Shown one piece after another: positions 1 to 8,838 of a stretch of DNA of 64,000 bases. Source of the DNA: Clostridium sp. C2-6-12 (lineage in GTDB: Bacteria; Bacillota; Clostridia; Clostridiales; Clostridiaceae); the NCBI RefSeq assembly GCF_009928485.1, contig NZ_JAABNP010000010.1:1-64000 (forward strand). The letters run 5' to 3'. Every line of letters begins with the position of its first letter. Within the stretch, counting starts at the first letter, position 1. The notes under the pieces are model-generated. The model ran no database searches, was not told where the DNA came from, and saw only the letters and a list, made by a program, of their open reading frames with translations. The position numbers and the translations under genes are program-made.

Positions 1-3
1 AAA

Positions 4-110
4 CAAGAAAATATCCTTGGAATCTATGATTCCTAAGAATATTTTCTTGAATAACTATTTGTAAAAATTAGTTATTCAACAACCTAATACTATTAGATTG
101 TTAATAACTA
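4..110. repeat. Three consecutive inverted repeats downstream of the AEP transaminase gene
   Basis: Positions 4-24 pair with 28-49 (about 20 bp, one bulge), 50-57 pair with 69-76 (AATAACTA/TAGTTATT), and 78-89 pair with 91-102 with one mismatch. AATAACTA recurs at 103-110. The first hairpin could be the terminator of the minus-strand operon ending at 185, but its 3' side runs to the window edge so a T-tract cannot be judged. The rest of 1-184 holds no gene that I can see. Confidence 0.45.
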
Positions 111-184
111 CTTCATTTTTTTCATTTAGCTATATGTAAATATATTTTTACATCTAATTCTAAACAATATATAAATTCAAATTT

Positions 185-1288
185 TTAAACAATCATATTT
201 TTAAAAAATTTTTTCATAATTTCTATAACTTTTTTTATATCATCGGGATATATTTCTCCAATGTTCGCTATTCTAAATGTATTTTCTAATGATACTTTTC
301 CAGGATAAATTGTATAACCATTCTTATATAATTCATCATGAAGCTTATCAAACTCATATTCTTCATTTTTGGGTTCTATTATAGTTGTTAGTAACATTGA
401 AGAATCTTCTTCTGAAACAAGTTTTTCTAAGCCAATGTCTTTAAGCCCCATCCACAATACTTTGCAGCACTCAACATACCTATTATATCTCTTTTCTATT
501 GTTTCCTTCTTAGTTTCTATTATAGCTTGTTTTAGCGCATATATTACTTGAACAGGTGGCGTAAATCTCATTTGATAATTATCTACAAAGTATGAATATT
601 GATTATATAAATTAAGATACAAATTTCTCGGCTTAATTTCTTTAGTTTTTTCCAATGCTTTTATATTTGCTATTACAAAGCTTATTCCAGCCATGCCTTG
701 TATACACTTATTTGAACTTGATGCTAAATACTTAATGTTCATATCATCCATATTAATAGGAATACCTGCAAAAGAACTCATAGCATCAACTATCATGTCT
801 ATTGAATATTTTTTACAAATCGTCCCTATATTTTTAACGTCATTTAATAATCCTGTTGTTGTTTCATGGTGAATTACCGCTAAGTGACTTATTTCACCAC
901 TATAATTCTTAATAGCTTTTTCCAGCTCAATTAAATCTATCGCTTTAATCGGCGAACTTTTATACTCTATAAAATTTAAATTATATATTTTTGCGATTTC
1001 AACCATTCTGTTTCCATATGCACCATTATTTATTATCAATATAGTTTTTTCGCCGACCACCGAACTAATCATAGCTTCAACTGCTGCTGTTCCTGATCCT
1101 CCAAATAATACAGTTGTATAATTCTCATTATCTCCTACAAAATTTGTAAGCTCCTTTGATACAAACTCCATAACCTTTCCAAATTCTGATTCTCTAGGAC
1201 AAATATCTGGAACAACTTGTGCATATTTTACACTATTCGTAGTAGTAGCTGGTCCCGGATTAAGCAATACGTTTCTTTTAACCTCCAC
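185..1288 (-). CDS. phnW: 2-aminoethylphosphonate--pyruvate transaminase
   Basis: Class V (fold type I) PLP aminotransferase of the AEP family. In biosynthetic loci it runs in reverse to convert phosphonoacetaldehyde to 2-aminoethylphosphonate with alanine as amino donor. The N-terminal LLNPGPATTT motif, the FGGSGTAAVEA cofactor loop, an IVDAMSS aspartate strand and SSSNKCIQGMAG with the Schiff-base lysine (about residue 194) are all visible. I prefer a GTG start at 1288, seven bases after GAAGG; a TTG at 1306 is the longer alternative. About 367 residues, normal for the family. It is last in an operon with the mutase and decarboxylase, which argues for synthesis rather than degradation. A second related copy starts beyond the right edge. 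Confidence 0.92.
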   Translation of the reverse strand: MEVKRNVLLNPGPATTTNSVKYAQVVPDICPRESEFGKVMEFVSKELTNFVGDNENYTTVLFGGSGTAAVEAMISSVVGEKTILIINNGAYGNRMVEIAKIYNLNFIEYKSSPIKAIDLIELEKAIKNYSGEISHLAVIHHETTTGLLNDVKNIGTICKKYSIDMIVDAMSSFAGIPINMDDMNIKYLASSSNKCIQGMAGISFVIANIKALEKTKEIKPRNLYLNLYNQYSYFVDNYQMRFTPPVQVIYALKQAIIETKKETIEKRYNRYVECCKVLWMGLKDIGLEKLVSEEDSSMLLTTIIEPKNEEYEFDKLHDELYKNGYTIYPGKVSLENTFRIANIGEIYPDDIKKVIEIMKKFFKNMIV

Positions 1289-1391
1289 ATCTAAACCTTC
1301 TTTCAAAATTCATTTTTTTGTACTTCTTTCAAATAAAATACATCTTGAGAAACTCATATATAATAAACTATCTCATATGCAAACTACTAAT

Positions 1392-2531
1392 TTATAGACT
1401 AGTTCTCAAAAACTTCTCAAAAGCTTCTTTATTTTCAATTGGTGTATTTTGAGGTCTTCCTAAATCATCCCTAGCACCTGGTTTTACTTTAATCTCTAAA
1501 AACGAACTTTCTTTACTATTTATTATTTCATCTAAATACTTTAGTAAGCCTTTTTTAGTGCTACAAGAATTACATATCTTATAACCACATGCCATCGCTA
1601 ATCCTACTGTATCTAATTTTAATCCAACTGTTTCCTGGCCACCAACTGAATCATGAGCTCCATTATTTATTAGTATATGCTTGAAATTCTTAGGCTCTTG
1701 ATTTCCTATTATAGCCATTCCTCCAAGATGCATAATCATTGCACCATCTCCATCAATACAATATATATCTTTATCTTTCTTATTTAATGCAATTCCTAAT
1801 GCTATCTGAGAAGCATGTCCCATAGAACCTACAGTTAAAAAATCCTTACTATGATTTTCTTTTCGTTTTTCTCTTAATTCATATAGTTCCCTTGATGCCA
1901 TACCAGTTGTTGATACTATTATTGATTCCTCTCCAATCTTTGAAAGTAGAATTTCAATTGCCTCTTCTCTAGTCATATCAAAATCTAATATATTAATATT
2001 TTTAAGTGTATAGTCAGCAAAAGTTCCTTTTTTTATAACTAAAGCATACGGTTCTTTATTTTTTTCCATATACTCATTAGCTTTCTTTACTTTTCTTTTC
2101 ATTTCATTATTATCTACTTTTTCTTCTAGAACTTCATAAGCAATCCCCATAGTGTCTAGCAGTTCAAGCGTAATTAATCCTTGTTTTTTATGCTGAGGTT
2201 CATCTTTTTTATCAGGCTCACCTCTCCATCCAATTAATAAAAGCATTGGTATACTATAAACCAACTTATCTGCAAGAGATACAAGTGGATTTAAAGCATT
2301 TCCAATTCCTGAATTTTGCATATATACAAGACCACATTTCCCAGTAGCCAAATAATATCCTGCTGCTAATGCTACCGCATTTCCTTCATTTGCTGATACT
2401 ATATTTTTATTATCAGATACATTATCTTTAATATACGCGCAAAATGATTTTAATAGAGAATCTGGAACACCTGTAAAAAAATCAATTTCATTTGCCGCTA
2501 ACTCTTCATAAAAACTTTTAACTTCAATCAT
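1392..2531 (-). CDS. aepY: Phosphonopyruvate decarboxylase
   Basis: Thiamine-diphosphate enzyme that decarboxylates phosphonopyruvate to phosphonoacetaldehyde and so pulls the unfavourable PEP mutase step forward. The N-terminal half has FFTGVPDSLLKSF and the catalytic glutamate in SANEGNAVALAAGYY (about residue 49). The C-terminal TPP/Mg site reads GDGAMIMHLGG (261-271) and closes with ILINNGAHDSVGGQ. At 379 residues it has the short two-domain architecture of the phosphonopyruvate and sulfopyruvate decarboxylase group; the PEP mutase next door settles the substrate. Ribosome binding site AGGAG eight bases before ATG. There are 24 bases between it and the mutase gene, so they are probably translationally linked. 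Confidence 0.93.
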   Translation of the reverse strand: MIEVKSFYEELAANEIDFFTGVPDSLLKSFCAYIKDNVSDNKNIVSANEGNAVALAAGYYLATGKCGLVYMQNSGIGNALNPLVSLADKLVYSIPMLLLIGWRGEPDKKDEPQHKKQGLITLELLDTMGIAYEVLEEKVDNNEMKRKVKKANEYMEKNKEPYALVIKKGTFADYTLKNINILDFDMTREEAIEILLSKIGEESIIVSTTGMASRELYELREKRKENHSKDFLTVGSMGHASQIALGIALNKKDKDIYCIDGDGAMIMHLGGMAIIGNQEPKNFKHILINNGAHDSVGGQETVGLKLDTVGLAMACGYKICNSCSTKKGLLKYLDEIINSKESSFLEIKVKPGARDDLGRPQNTPIENKEAFEKFLRTSL

Positions 2532-2554
2532 CTTAGTTACTCCTAGACATATTA

Positions 2555-3856
2555 TTACATACCACCTGGTATCAAAGTAAGTATTTCTTTAATTGGCATA
2601 CAATTTTCTGATGCCTCTTTAGATCTTTCATTTTCCAAAATGCTTTTTGCAGTGTTTACCATGGCTGGATAAGCACTCCTTATCAAATGATTTGCATAAA
2701 TCACTACATTAACACCCAATTCAGCCAGTTCATCCTCCTTCATAAAATTATATGATGTTGGAACTACTATAAGCGGAACCTTATTTTCAAATTCATTATA
2801 TCTTCTGCAGAATTCAATTATTTCATTACCATCTTTTTCTTTGCTATGAATCATTATTCCATCGGTTCCTGCTTCTATGTAAGCTCTTGCTCTTTTTATT
2901 GCATCATCCATTCCAGCCTTAGCAATCAAACTCTCAATTCTTGAAATTATCATAAAATCTCCAGTTACCCTTGCTTCTCTCCCTTTTCTTATTTTTTCAC
3001 TAAAATGTTCAATGCTATCTTGAGTTTGCTCAACATCTGTTCCAAATAAAGAGTTTTTCTTAAGGCCAGTTTTATCCTCTATTATTATAGCTGAAACTCC
3101 TAATCTCTCCAAAGTTTTTACTGTATATACAAAATGCTCAATTTGTCCCCCTGTATCTCCATCTACAATTATTGGCTTTGTAGTTACTTCTAAAATATCA
3201 TTAATAGTATTTAATCTAGATGTTAAATCAACTAATTCTATATCTGGTTTTCCTTTTGCAGTCGAATCACATAATGAACTTATCCACATTCCATCAAACT
3301 CTTTAACTTTTCCTTCTTTTTCAATTTTGGTTTTTTCAACAATAAGACCGGTTAATCCGTTATGTGCTTCCAATATCTTAACAATTTTTTTTGAATAAAT
3401 GAGATTTTTTAATTTCTTCATTCTCATTTGTGGCGTAATGCCTATTCCCATTATAGTTTCTTCAAGTTTAGCTATAGAAACGCCTTGTGTATAAGGAATT
3501 TCTATTAGTCTTCCTCCCCAAGCAGTAATTGTTTCTATTACATTTTCTCTCAATTTGCTTTGAAAATCTGTTTTCCAATCATCTCCATGAACTACATAAT
3601 CCGGTTTAATTTTTAATATATTAGGGACTTGATCTAACGTATTTTGAGGTATAACCTCTACAACTCCCTTAATATTCTCAACAATTTTTTTTCTTTCTTC
3701 ATAGCTCATTATTGGATGTCTATAATAATCCGAAATAACTTCGTCAGTATGTAGCCCAACTATTACTTCTCCCAACATTCTCGCCTCTTCAATTATATTA
3801 AGATGACCATAATGGACTATATCAGCACTCATTGCAACATAAACTCTTTTATTCAT
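2555..3856 (-). CDS. aepX: Phosphoenolpyruvate mutase with N-terminal cytidylyltransferase-like domain
   Basis: Two-domain protein of 433 residues. Residues 1-135 are a HIGH-type nucleotidyltransferase (ADIVHYGHLN at 11-20, EERKKIVENIKGV, VVHGDDW, TQGVSIAKL). Residues 150-433 are the PEP mutase barrel, with FDGMWISSLCDS, the Mg-binding DGDTGG (232-237) and the mutase signature EDKTGLKKNS (260-269), which separates it from isocitrate-lyase-type lyases. The mutase forms the C-P bond by converting PEP to phosphonopyruvate. The fused domain suggests later CTP activation of a phosphonate, although a separate nucleotidyltransferase lies immediately upstream in the operon. Four bases separate its ATG from the stop of that gene. 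The mutase assignment is firm; the substrate of the N-terminal domain is unknown. Confidence 0.94.
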   Translation of the reverse strand: MNKRVYVAMSADIVHYGHLNIIEEARMLGEVIVGLHTDEVISDYYRHPIMSYEERKKIVENIKGVVEVIPQNTLDQVPNILKIKPDYVVHGDDWKTDFQSKLRENVIETITAWGGRLIEIPYTQGVSIAKLEETIMGIGITPQMRMKKLKNLIYSKKIVKILEAHNGLTGLIVEKTKIEKEGKVKEFDGMWISSLCDSTAKGKPDIELVDLTSRLNTINDILEVTTKPIIVDGDTGGQIEHFVYTVKTLERLGVSAIIIEDKTGLKKNSLFGTDVEQTQDSIEHFSEKIRKGREARVTGDFMIISRIESLIAKAGMDDAIKRARAYIEAGTDGIMIHSKEKDGNEIIEFCRRYNEFENKVPLIVVPTSYNFMKEDELAELGVNVVIYANHLIRSAYPAMVNTAKSILENERSKEASENCMPIKEILTLIPGGM

Positions 3857-3860
3857 AAAA

Positions 3861-4604
3861 TTACCACTTTTCCTCTCCCTTATTTATCAATTGAGGTAAT
3901 ATAATATTTTCTATTCTTTTAAGATGATTTGAATCATCTATTTCTCCCCAAATTAAGTTATCAATTTTAAAATAGCCAATATCTCTTCTTCTTGCCACAT
4001 CAAAAATAGCATCCTCATAATGATATTGATTAATAGTACTTTTTTTATATTCAGTTATCATTTCATTAAATAATTCATTTGATATCTTGGATACCCCTAC
4101 TAGTTCTCCATAAACATTACCCAGTTCATTTCTATTCTTTGATATCTTAAATAAATTATCATCCTTTACTTCAATATAGCATTCATCACCAGAATTAGTT
4201 GCACCACTAATTAAAATGCAATCCTTTTTTGAAAAATTAATAACAGCTTCTAATGCTCTTTTTTCATATATTATATCACTTTCTAATAAGATAAAATCTT
4301 CATGAATCTCATTTTCTAAAACAGCTAAAGAAGACATGCTTCCCTTAATTTTATAGTAATCACTTTTAATGGTTATTATTTCAATATCATTATCCTTAAG
4401 CTGATCATAAAACTCATTTAAATGTCCAGTTACTATATATATTTTTTTTATTCCTTGATTTTTCAATTTAAAAATCGTTCTATGAATTAATGTTTTACCA
4501 TTCACTTCCAGAAAGCCTTTTGGTATTCTATTGTTGGTAATACCTTCTAACCTTGTCCCCATTCCTGCTGCTAATATTACAGCAATTTGTATTTGCATTT
4601 TCAT
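3861..4604 (-). CDS. Nucleotidyltransferase, LicC/PntC-like (probable CTP:phosphonate cytidylyltransferase)
   Basis: 247-residue single-domain nucleotidyltransferase of the sugar-phosphate/choline-phosphate type. The N-terminal nucleotide loop is LAAGMGTRL (11-19), followed by IPKGFLEVNGKTL and a metal-binding aspartate in LLESDIIYE (D110). LicC activates phosphocholine as CDP-choline, and PntC-type relatives in phosphonate loci make CMP-AEP. The position between the PEP mutase gene and a glycerophosphotransferase-like gene makes CMP-AEP the best guess for its product. An AGGAG motif lies a few bases before the ATG. The fold is clear; the substrate is inferred from context. A nucleotide-sugar pyrophosphorylase role cannot be excluded. 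Confidence 0.8.
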   Translation of the reverse strand: MKMQIQIAVILAAGMGTRLEGITNNRIPKGFLEVNGKTLIHRTIFKLKNQGIKKIYIVTGHLNEFYDQLKDNDIEIITIKSDYYKIKGSMSSLAVLENEIHEDFILLESDIIYEKRALEAVINFSKKDCILISGATNSGDECYIEVKDDNLFKISKNRNELGNVYGELVGVSKISNELFNEMITEYKKSTINQYHYEDAIFDVARRRDIGYFKIDNLIWGEIDDSNHLKRIENIILPQLINKGEEKW

Positions 4605-4637
4605 TACTTCTCCTATTTGTATTTTGATTCACTAAAT

Positions 4638-5690
4638 TTAATCCCACAATATTTTTCCAGGTTTGTATTTAGGTTCAATCTTAAATTTCACAAACGATTC
4701 ATTTTTATTTCCCCTAATATAGAAATCAATTAAATCTAAAATATATTTGCAACTATCTCCTGATAATGAAAACAATTCACTTCTATGCTTTTCAATATCA
4801 ATGGATTTATTTTCACTAAACAAAATGTTAGTTACGTTTTTCAACATATCAATTTTTTTGCACTTATATACATAATCAAAAGGTGCACTTGCATATCTAC
4901 TAGGAACGCAATCTGGAATTAACCAATCTTCAATAGCTATACTTGGTATTCCAAACATTAATGCTTCTGCCATAACACTAGATTCATCTGATACCACTAA
5001 ATCACTTATCGCTAATGCAGTGAATATACTTTCTTCAGGTTCAATATAAAATAAATTATCATATTTTCCTTCATGAAGCCTTCTCATTCGTTCTATATTA
5101 TCTATTACAAATTGATACTCTTTAGGCCATGCATTTTGTTTTATTAATAAATTTACTTCTAATGACCTTAAGCTTTCTATAAACTCATCTTCTTTATTAT
5201 CATTTTCCCAAGATGGAGCATACAATATAGTTCTATCATATTTAAGATTTAACTTTTCTTTTAATTTATCAGCATTTCTTTTAATATCTTTGTCAACAAC
5301 ATAATCCGATTTAGGGTATCCAAGTTCATAAACCCCATGCCTTGGCCACGCACTAATATCAAATGAAGAATCTTGCCATAATTCCGTCCATACTTTTCCT
5401 GGTAAAATACCTATATCAAACTTATTCCACTTTTCTATTTCCCATATATCAGGCCATCTCAGATGTCCTTGACTAAGATCATGTAGTAGTATTAATGAAA
5501 ATTTAGAATTTTCGGGTTGTAACACGTGGGCATGCTGGCAGTAAACCCCAATCTCAGCTTTCTCATTCAAATTATTTGTCATTTTCACTTTATACCCTCT
5601 TTTTTCCGCCTCATTATATAAAGGTATTAAGTTAAAATATTCTCCCCTATCAGAATAAAAAAAACTTATTTCATTATTTATATTATTCAT
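4638..5690 (-). CDS. CDP-glycerol glycerophosphotransferase-like (TagB/TagF family) transferase
   Basis: About 350 residues. The C-terminal half has the family's hallmark: RTILYAPSW, then SDLVVSDESSVMAEALMFG (about residues 229-247), as in TagB/TagF enzymes that move glycerol phosphate from CDP-glycerol to an acceptor. No poly-basic membrane domain is visible and the protein is shorter than full TagF, so a single-transfer soluble enzyme is likely. In this operon it is the natural candidate to transfer an aminoethylphosphonyl group from a CMP-activated donor to a glycan. The likely ATG at 5690 overlaps the stop of the upstream glycosyltransferase gene by eight bases (translational coupling); a longer form would start at 5720. 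Family firm, substrate inferred. Confidence 0.78.
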   Translation of the reverse strand: MNNINNEISFFYSDRGEYFNLIPLYNEAEKRGYKVKMTNNLNEKAEIGVYCQHAHVLQPENSKFSLILLHDLSQGHLRWPDIWEIEKWNKFDIGILPGKVWTELWQDSSFDISAWPRHGVYELGYPKSDYVVDKDIKRNADKLKEKLNLKYDRTILYAPSWENDNKEDEFIESLRSLEVNLLIKQNAWPKEYQFVIDNIERMRRLHEGKYDNLFYIEPEESIFTALAISDLVVSDESSVMAEALMFGIPSIAIEDWLIPDCVPSRYASAPFDYVYKCKKIDMLKNVTNILFSENKSIDIEKHRSELFSLSGDSCKYILDLIDFYIRGNKNESFVKFKIEPKYKPGKILWD

Positions 5691-8600
5691 TATTATCACG
5701 TCTTTCTGCAAGTAATGCATTTAATATATCATTTTTTATATCTAAGGATTTATTAAATATACCTGTTTTAATATCATGGTATTTATAATTATAATATATT
5801 GAATTCAAACATTTTTCTTCCATTTCACATAACAAAGTATATCTTTCTTTACTGAAGTTGGTATATATTTTTTTCATAATACTTATAGCAAATTCCTCCA
5901 ACGAATATATTGGAATATATGGATTCATATCAATATAAATATTTTTTATAGCTCTAAACATAACAAAGTCTTCACTTATATATCCTTTAAAATTAAATTT
6001 CTTGTCAATGTAAATCCATTTATCATCTTTTTCAATAATATTATTAAAGGCAAAATCAAATGCTTCTGCTTTCACAATTCTATAGCCATCTTCATCATTT
6101 CTTTCTGTTGAATATTGATTTACTATTTCTTCTTTTAATCTTCTGCATAGTATTTCAAAAGAATGGAGATTATCTCTCTTTAATATAGATTTGTACACAT
6201 CTATTATTACATTCTTTCCTTTTATAATCTTGCTGTCTTGAAGTTTAAAATCTAAATTATCATCACTATAATAACTTTGTCCTTTTCCAATAACCTTTTT
6301 TTCAACATAATATTCATTATCTTTTTTAATAAAATCCGAATAATGATGAAGTTCATTTTTTATACGATTATTTGAATATTTTCTAATTAAATATTTAGTT
6401 TCTAAGTCAACATTCTCCTGTTTTGAACAAACTACTAAAAAAGAATTTGACATATCAAATAATAATCCTGCTTGATTTAACGAGTTCAACGTAAGTGGTT
6501 CCATCATTAGATATTCTCTTTGACCAGAATACTGAAGAGAATTTCCCCTATTAATAGCCCCAACATCAAAATTTTCAATATCTTTATCTTCCTTTATTAC
6601 GCATTGAGGTAATTTATAATCTGGAAATGGGAAATAAAATTTAACATTATTAAATCCTGATTCTTTAAGCATATTAGTTAATTCTTTTTTACTGAATGTT
6701 ATTGGTGATTTTTCTGGATATCCATTTATCCCTGAGAAAAGCCTTCCATTATGATCTTCAGCACAACCTGCGAAATACTTTTCTCCCATTTTATTTTCTA
6801 TTGCTAGTACAAAAATACCTTTCTCTGATAAATTATTATTTATTTTTTCTAGCATTTTTTTACAAACGTTTTCCGGCTCCTCCTTAGAATAAAACGGTAA
6901 ATATTCTAATACTCCTAATAATGTTATCATATCATAATTATTTTCCGGGAAATTTTCGTTATTTAAATCATCTACAAACACTTTTACATTTTCATTTTTC
7001 TTATTTCTTTCTCTAAGAGCTTTCGCTCTACTTATACTACCTTCTATACAATGAACATTTTCAAATATATCTGCTAACCAATTTGTAGATGCCCCCATGC
7101 CTGCACCTAACTCAAGAGCCTTTCCTTTCTCTGTAATTAATTCTTCTATCGAGTGTAACAGATTAGTTCTTACTTGTGTAAGATGATATTCACTTGCCCA
7201 ATCTTTTATATATTTTCCTAACTCAACTGGATATGACGAAATGCACTCTTCTCTCTTAAATACCTCATAAATATAATTTTCACTACCATCACTATAATCA
7301 ACATAATTATAATTTCTTCCTACAAATACTTTATAATCAGCATTATATTTATACTTAGAATTATACTTAATTTCTATATTATTATTTTTTAATGCTTTTT
7401 CATATTCTTTACAAAACCATTTATATGTATCATCTAAATATGTCCACGGTAAAATTTTCTCAATATTTTCATATATTTTAAGAATGTCTTGTATTATATT
7501 GCATTGACATAATTCAATACACAAATTAATATATTCATTTATTTCTTCTTTAAGTAAAGACGGAATAAACTTTTTTCTTTTATTTATTATAAATTCATTT
7601 TCTATTACTCCTATATTATTAAAAACAATTGCATTTACAATAAATTTAAATTTATATAATAACTCATATGAATTATTAACTACACTATTTTTATTTAATG
7701 CACTTTTTTTAAATAACATAGTTGATAAATTACCAAACAAATTTTCATTTTCATTAACACAAAATTTTAGAAACTCTTTCCCATCAAAAACACAATTACT
7801 AGCTTTATTATACTTTTTCAAAATATTATCGCTTAAAACATTATTATTTTCATCTCTTTTTTTTCTTTGACAAAACAAAACATCTATTGAATTATGTTGA
7901 ATCATATAATTTAACATATACTCTATTTTATTATTTATGCAATAATCGTCGTTTTCTAAAAATGTAATATAATTGCCAGAACAACTATTTATTACATCAA
8001 TAAGACCAGCATACTTATCTTCTTCATTTCTCCATTTATAATTAATTACATTTGGTATATAACATTCATTTTCATTTATACTAATCATTTCAATCTTACT
8101 ATAACTTTGGTTATTTATAAATGATTGTATAGTTTCATCTGAACAATCAACTGCAATTACAGATACTTTAGGATAGAATTGTTCTTGATACTCATTTATA
8201 AACAACTTTCTTTCCATATCATAATTATTAGTACTAACTATACCACAATCATGTAATACCCAAGGAGTTACTTGTTGTGGTATCGCAATTATGTATCCTC
8301 TTTTTTCAAACTCAATACATTGAGACAAATCATAAAAATGCCATCCTTTAAATTTGCTTTCATTCCACGGAATATCATATTGAGTAACCATGATTAATCC
8401 GTCAATTGCGTCTACCTCTTCAAATCTTGAATTAACATCTTTAAATTTAAGTTCATTCATAATACTATTGCTATTTTCAAAAACTTTACCATATTTATCA
8501 TTTGATTCCCACCATATTCCGCTAAGTGGTATGCTCTTTGCTCCTACAACTCCGAGCATACCTACCTTGTCATTTCTTTCAAAAATAACCAATATATCTA

Positions 8601-8832
8601 ATATAAAATTTTTATTTACAATTAATGTATCTTGATGTAAATAAACTTTAATTTTAGCATTACTACTATTCATTGCTTGATTATATCCTGATGTCATGCT
8701 TTTAGCATTCCTTACTGCTATTTTTTCTTTAGTAATTCCATCCGGTATGTATAAACTATCAATATATTTAATACATTCCTCATATCTTTCTTCATCATTT
8801 ACGCATGTTATAAAGGCTATACTATTTTCCAT
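5683..8832 (-). CDS. Multidomain glycosyltransferase-methyltransferase
   Basis: 1049 residues. Residues 1-210 form a GT2-like domain starting IAFITCVNDEERYEEC, with the LHQD metal-site motif near 66 and GVVGAKS near 95. Residues about 220-430 look like a second GT-A fold (SVIAVDCSDETIQSF, then FLENDDY near 290). Residues about 540-790 are a class I SAM methyltransferase, with glycine loop LELGAGMGAS near 573 and MITLLGVLEYL. The C-terminal 250 residues are unassigned. No signal peptide or membrane segment is seen, so it should act in the cytosol, probably assembling and methylating the flagellin glycan. It starts six bases after the stop of the preceding gene and overlaps the next one. Confidence 0.8.
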   Translation of the reverse strand: MENSIAFITCVNDEERYEECIKYIDSLYIPDGITKEKIAVRNAKSMTSGYNQAMNSSNAKIKVYLHQDTLIVNKNFILDILVIFERNDKVGMLGVVGAKSIPLSGIWWESNDKYGKVFENSNSIMNELKFKDVNSRFEEVDAIDGLIMVTQYDIPWNESKFKGWHFYDLSQCIEFEKRGYIIAIPQQVTPWVLHDCGIVSTNNYDMERKLFINEYQEQFYPKVSVIAVDCSDETIQSFINNQSYSKIEMISINENECYIPNVINYKWRNEEDKYAGLIDVINSCSGNYITFLENDDYCINNKIEYMLNYMIQHNSIDVLFCQRKKRDENNNVLSDNILKKYNKASNCVFDGKEFLKFCVNENENLFGNLSTMLFKKSALNKNSVVNNSYELLYKFKFIVNAIVFNNIGVIENEFIINKRKKFIPSLLKEEINEYINLCIELCQCNIIQDILKIYENIEKILPWTYLDDTYKWFCKEYEKALKNNNIEIKYNSKYKYNADYKVFVGRNYNYVDYSDGSENYIYEVFKREECISSYPVELGKYIKDWASEYHLTQVRTNLLHSIEELITEKGKALELGAGMGASTNWLADIFENVHCIEGSISRAKALRERNKKNENVKVFVDDLNNENFPENNYDMITLLGVLEYLPFYSKEEPENVCKKMLEKINNNLSEKGIFVLAIENKMGEKYFAGCAEDHNGRLFSGINGYPEKSPITFSKKELTNMLKESGFNNVKFYFPFPDYKLPQCVIKEDKDIENFDVGAINRGNSLQYSGQREYLMMEPLTLNSLNQAGLLFDMSNSFLVVCSKQENVDLETKYLIRKYSNNRIKNELHHYSDFIKKDNEYYVEKKVIGKGQSYYSDDNLDFKLQDSKIIKGKNVIIDVYKSILKRDNLHSFEILCRRLKEEIVNQYSTERNDEDGYRIVKAEAFDFAFNNIIEKDDKWIYIDKKFNFKGYISEDFVMFRAIKNIYIDMNPYIPIYSLEEFAISIMKKIYTNFSKERYTLLCEMEEKCLNSIYYNYKYHDIKTGIFNKSLDIKNDILNALLAERRDNNE

Positions 8833-8838
8833 ACAACT

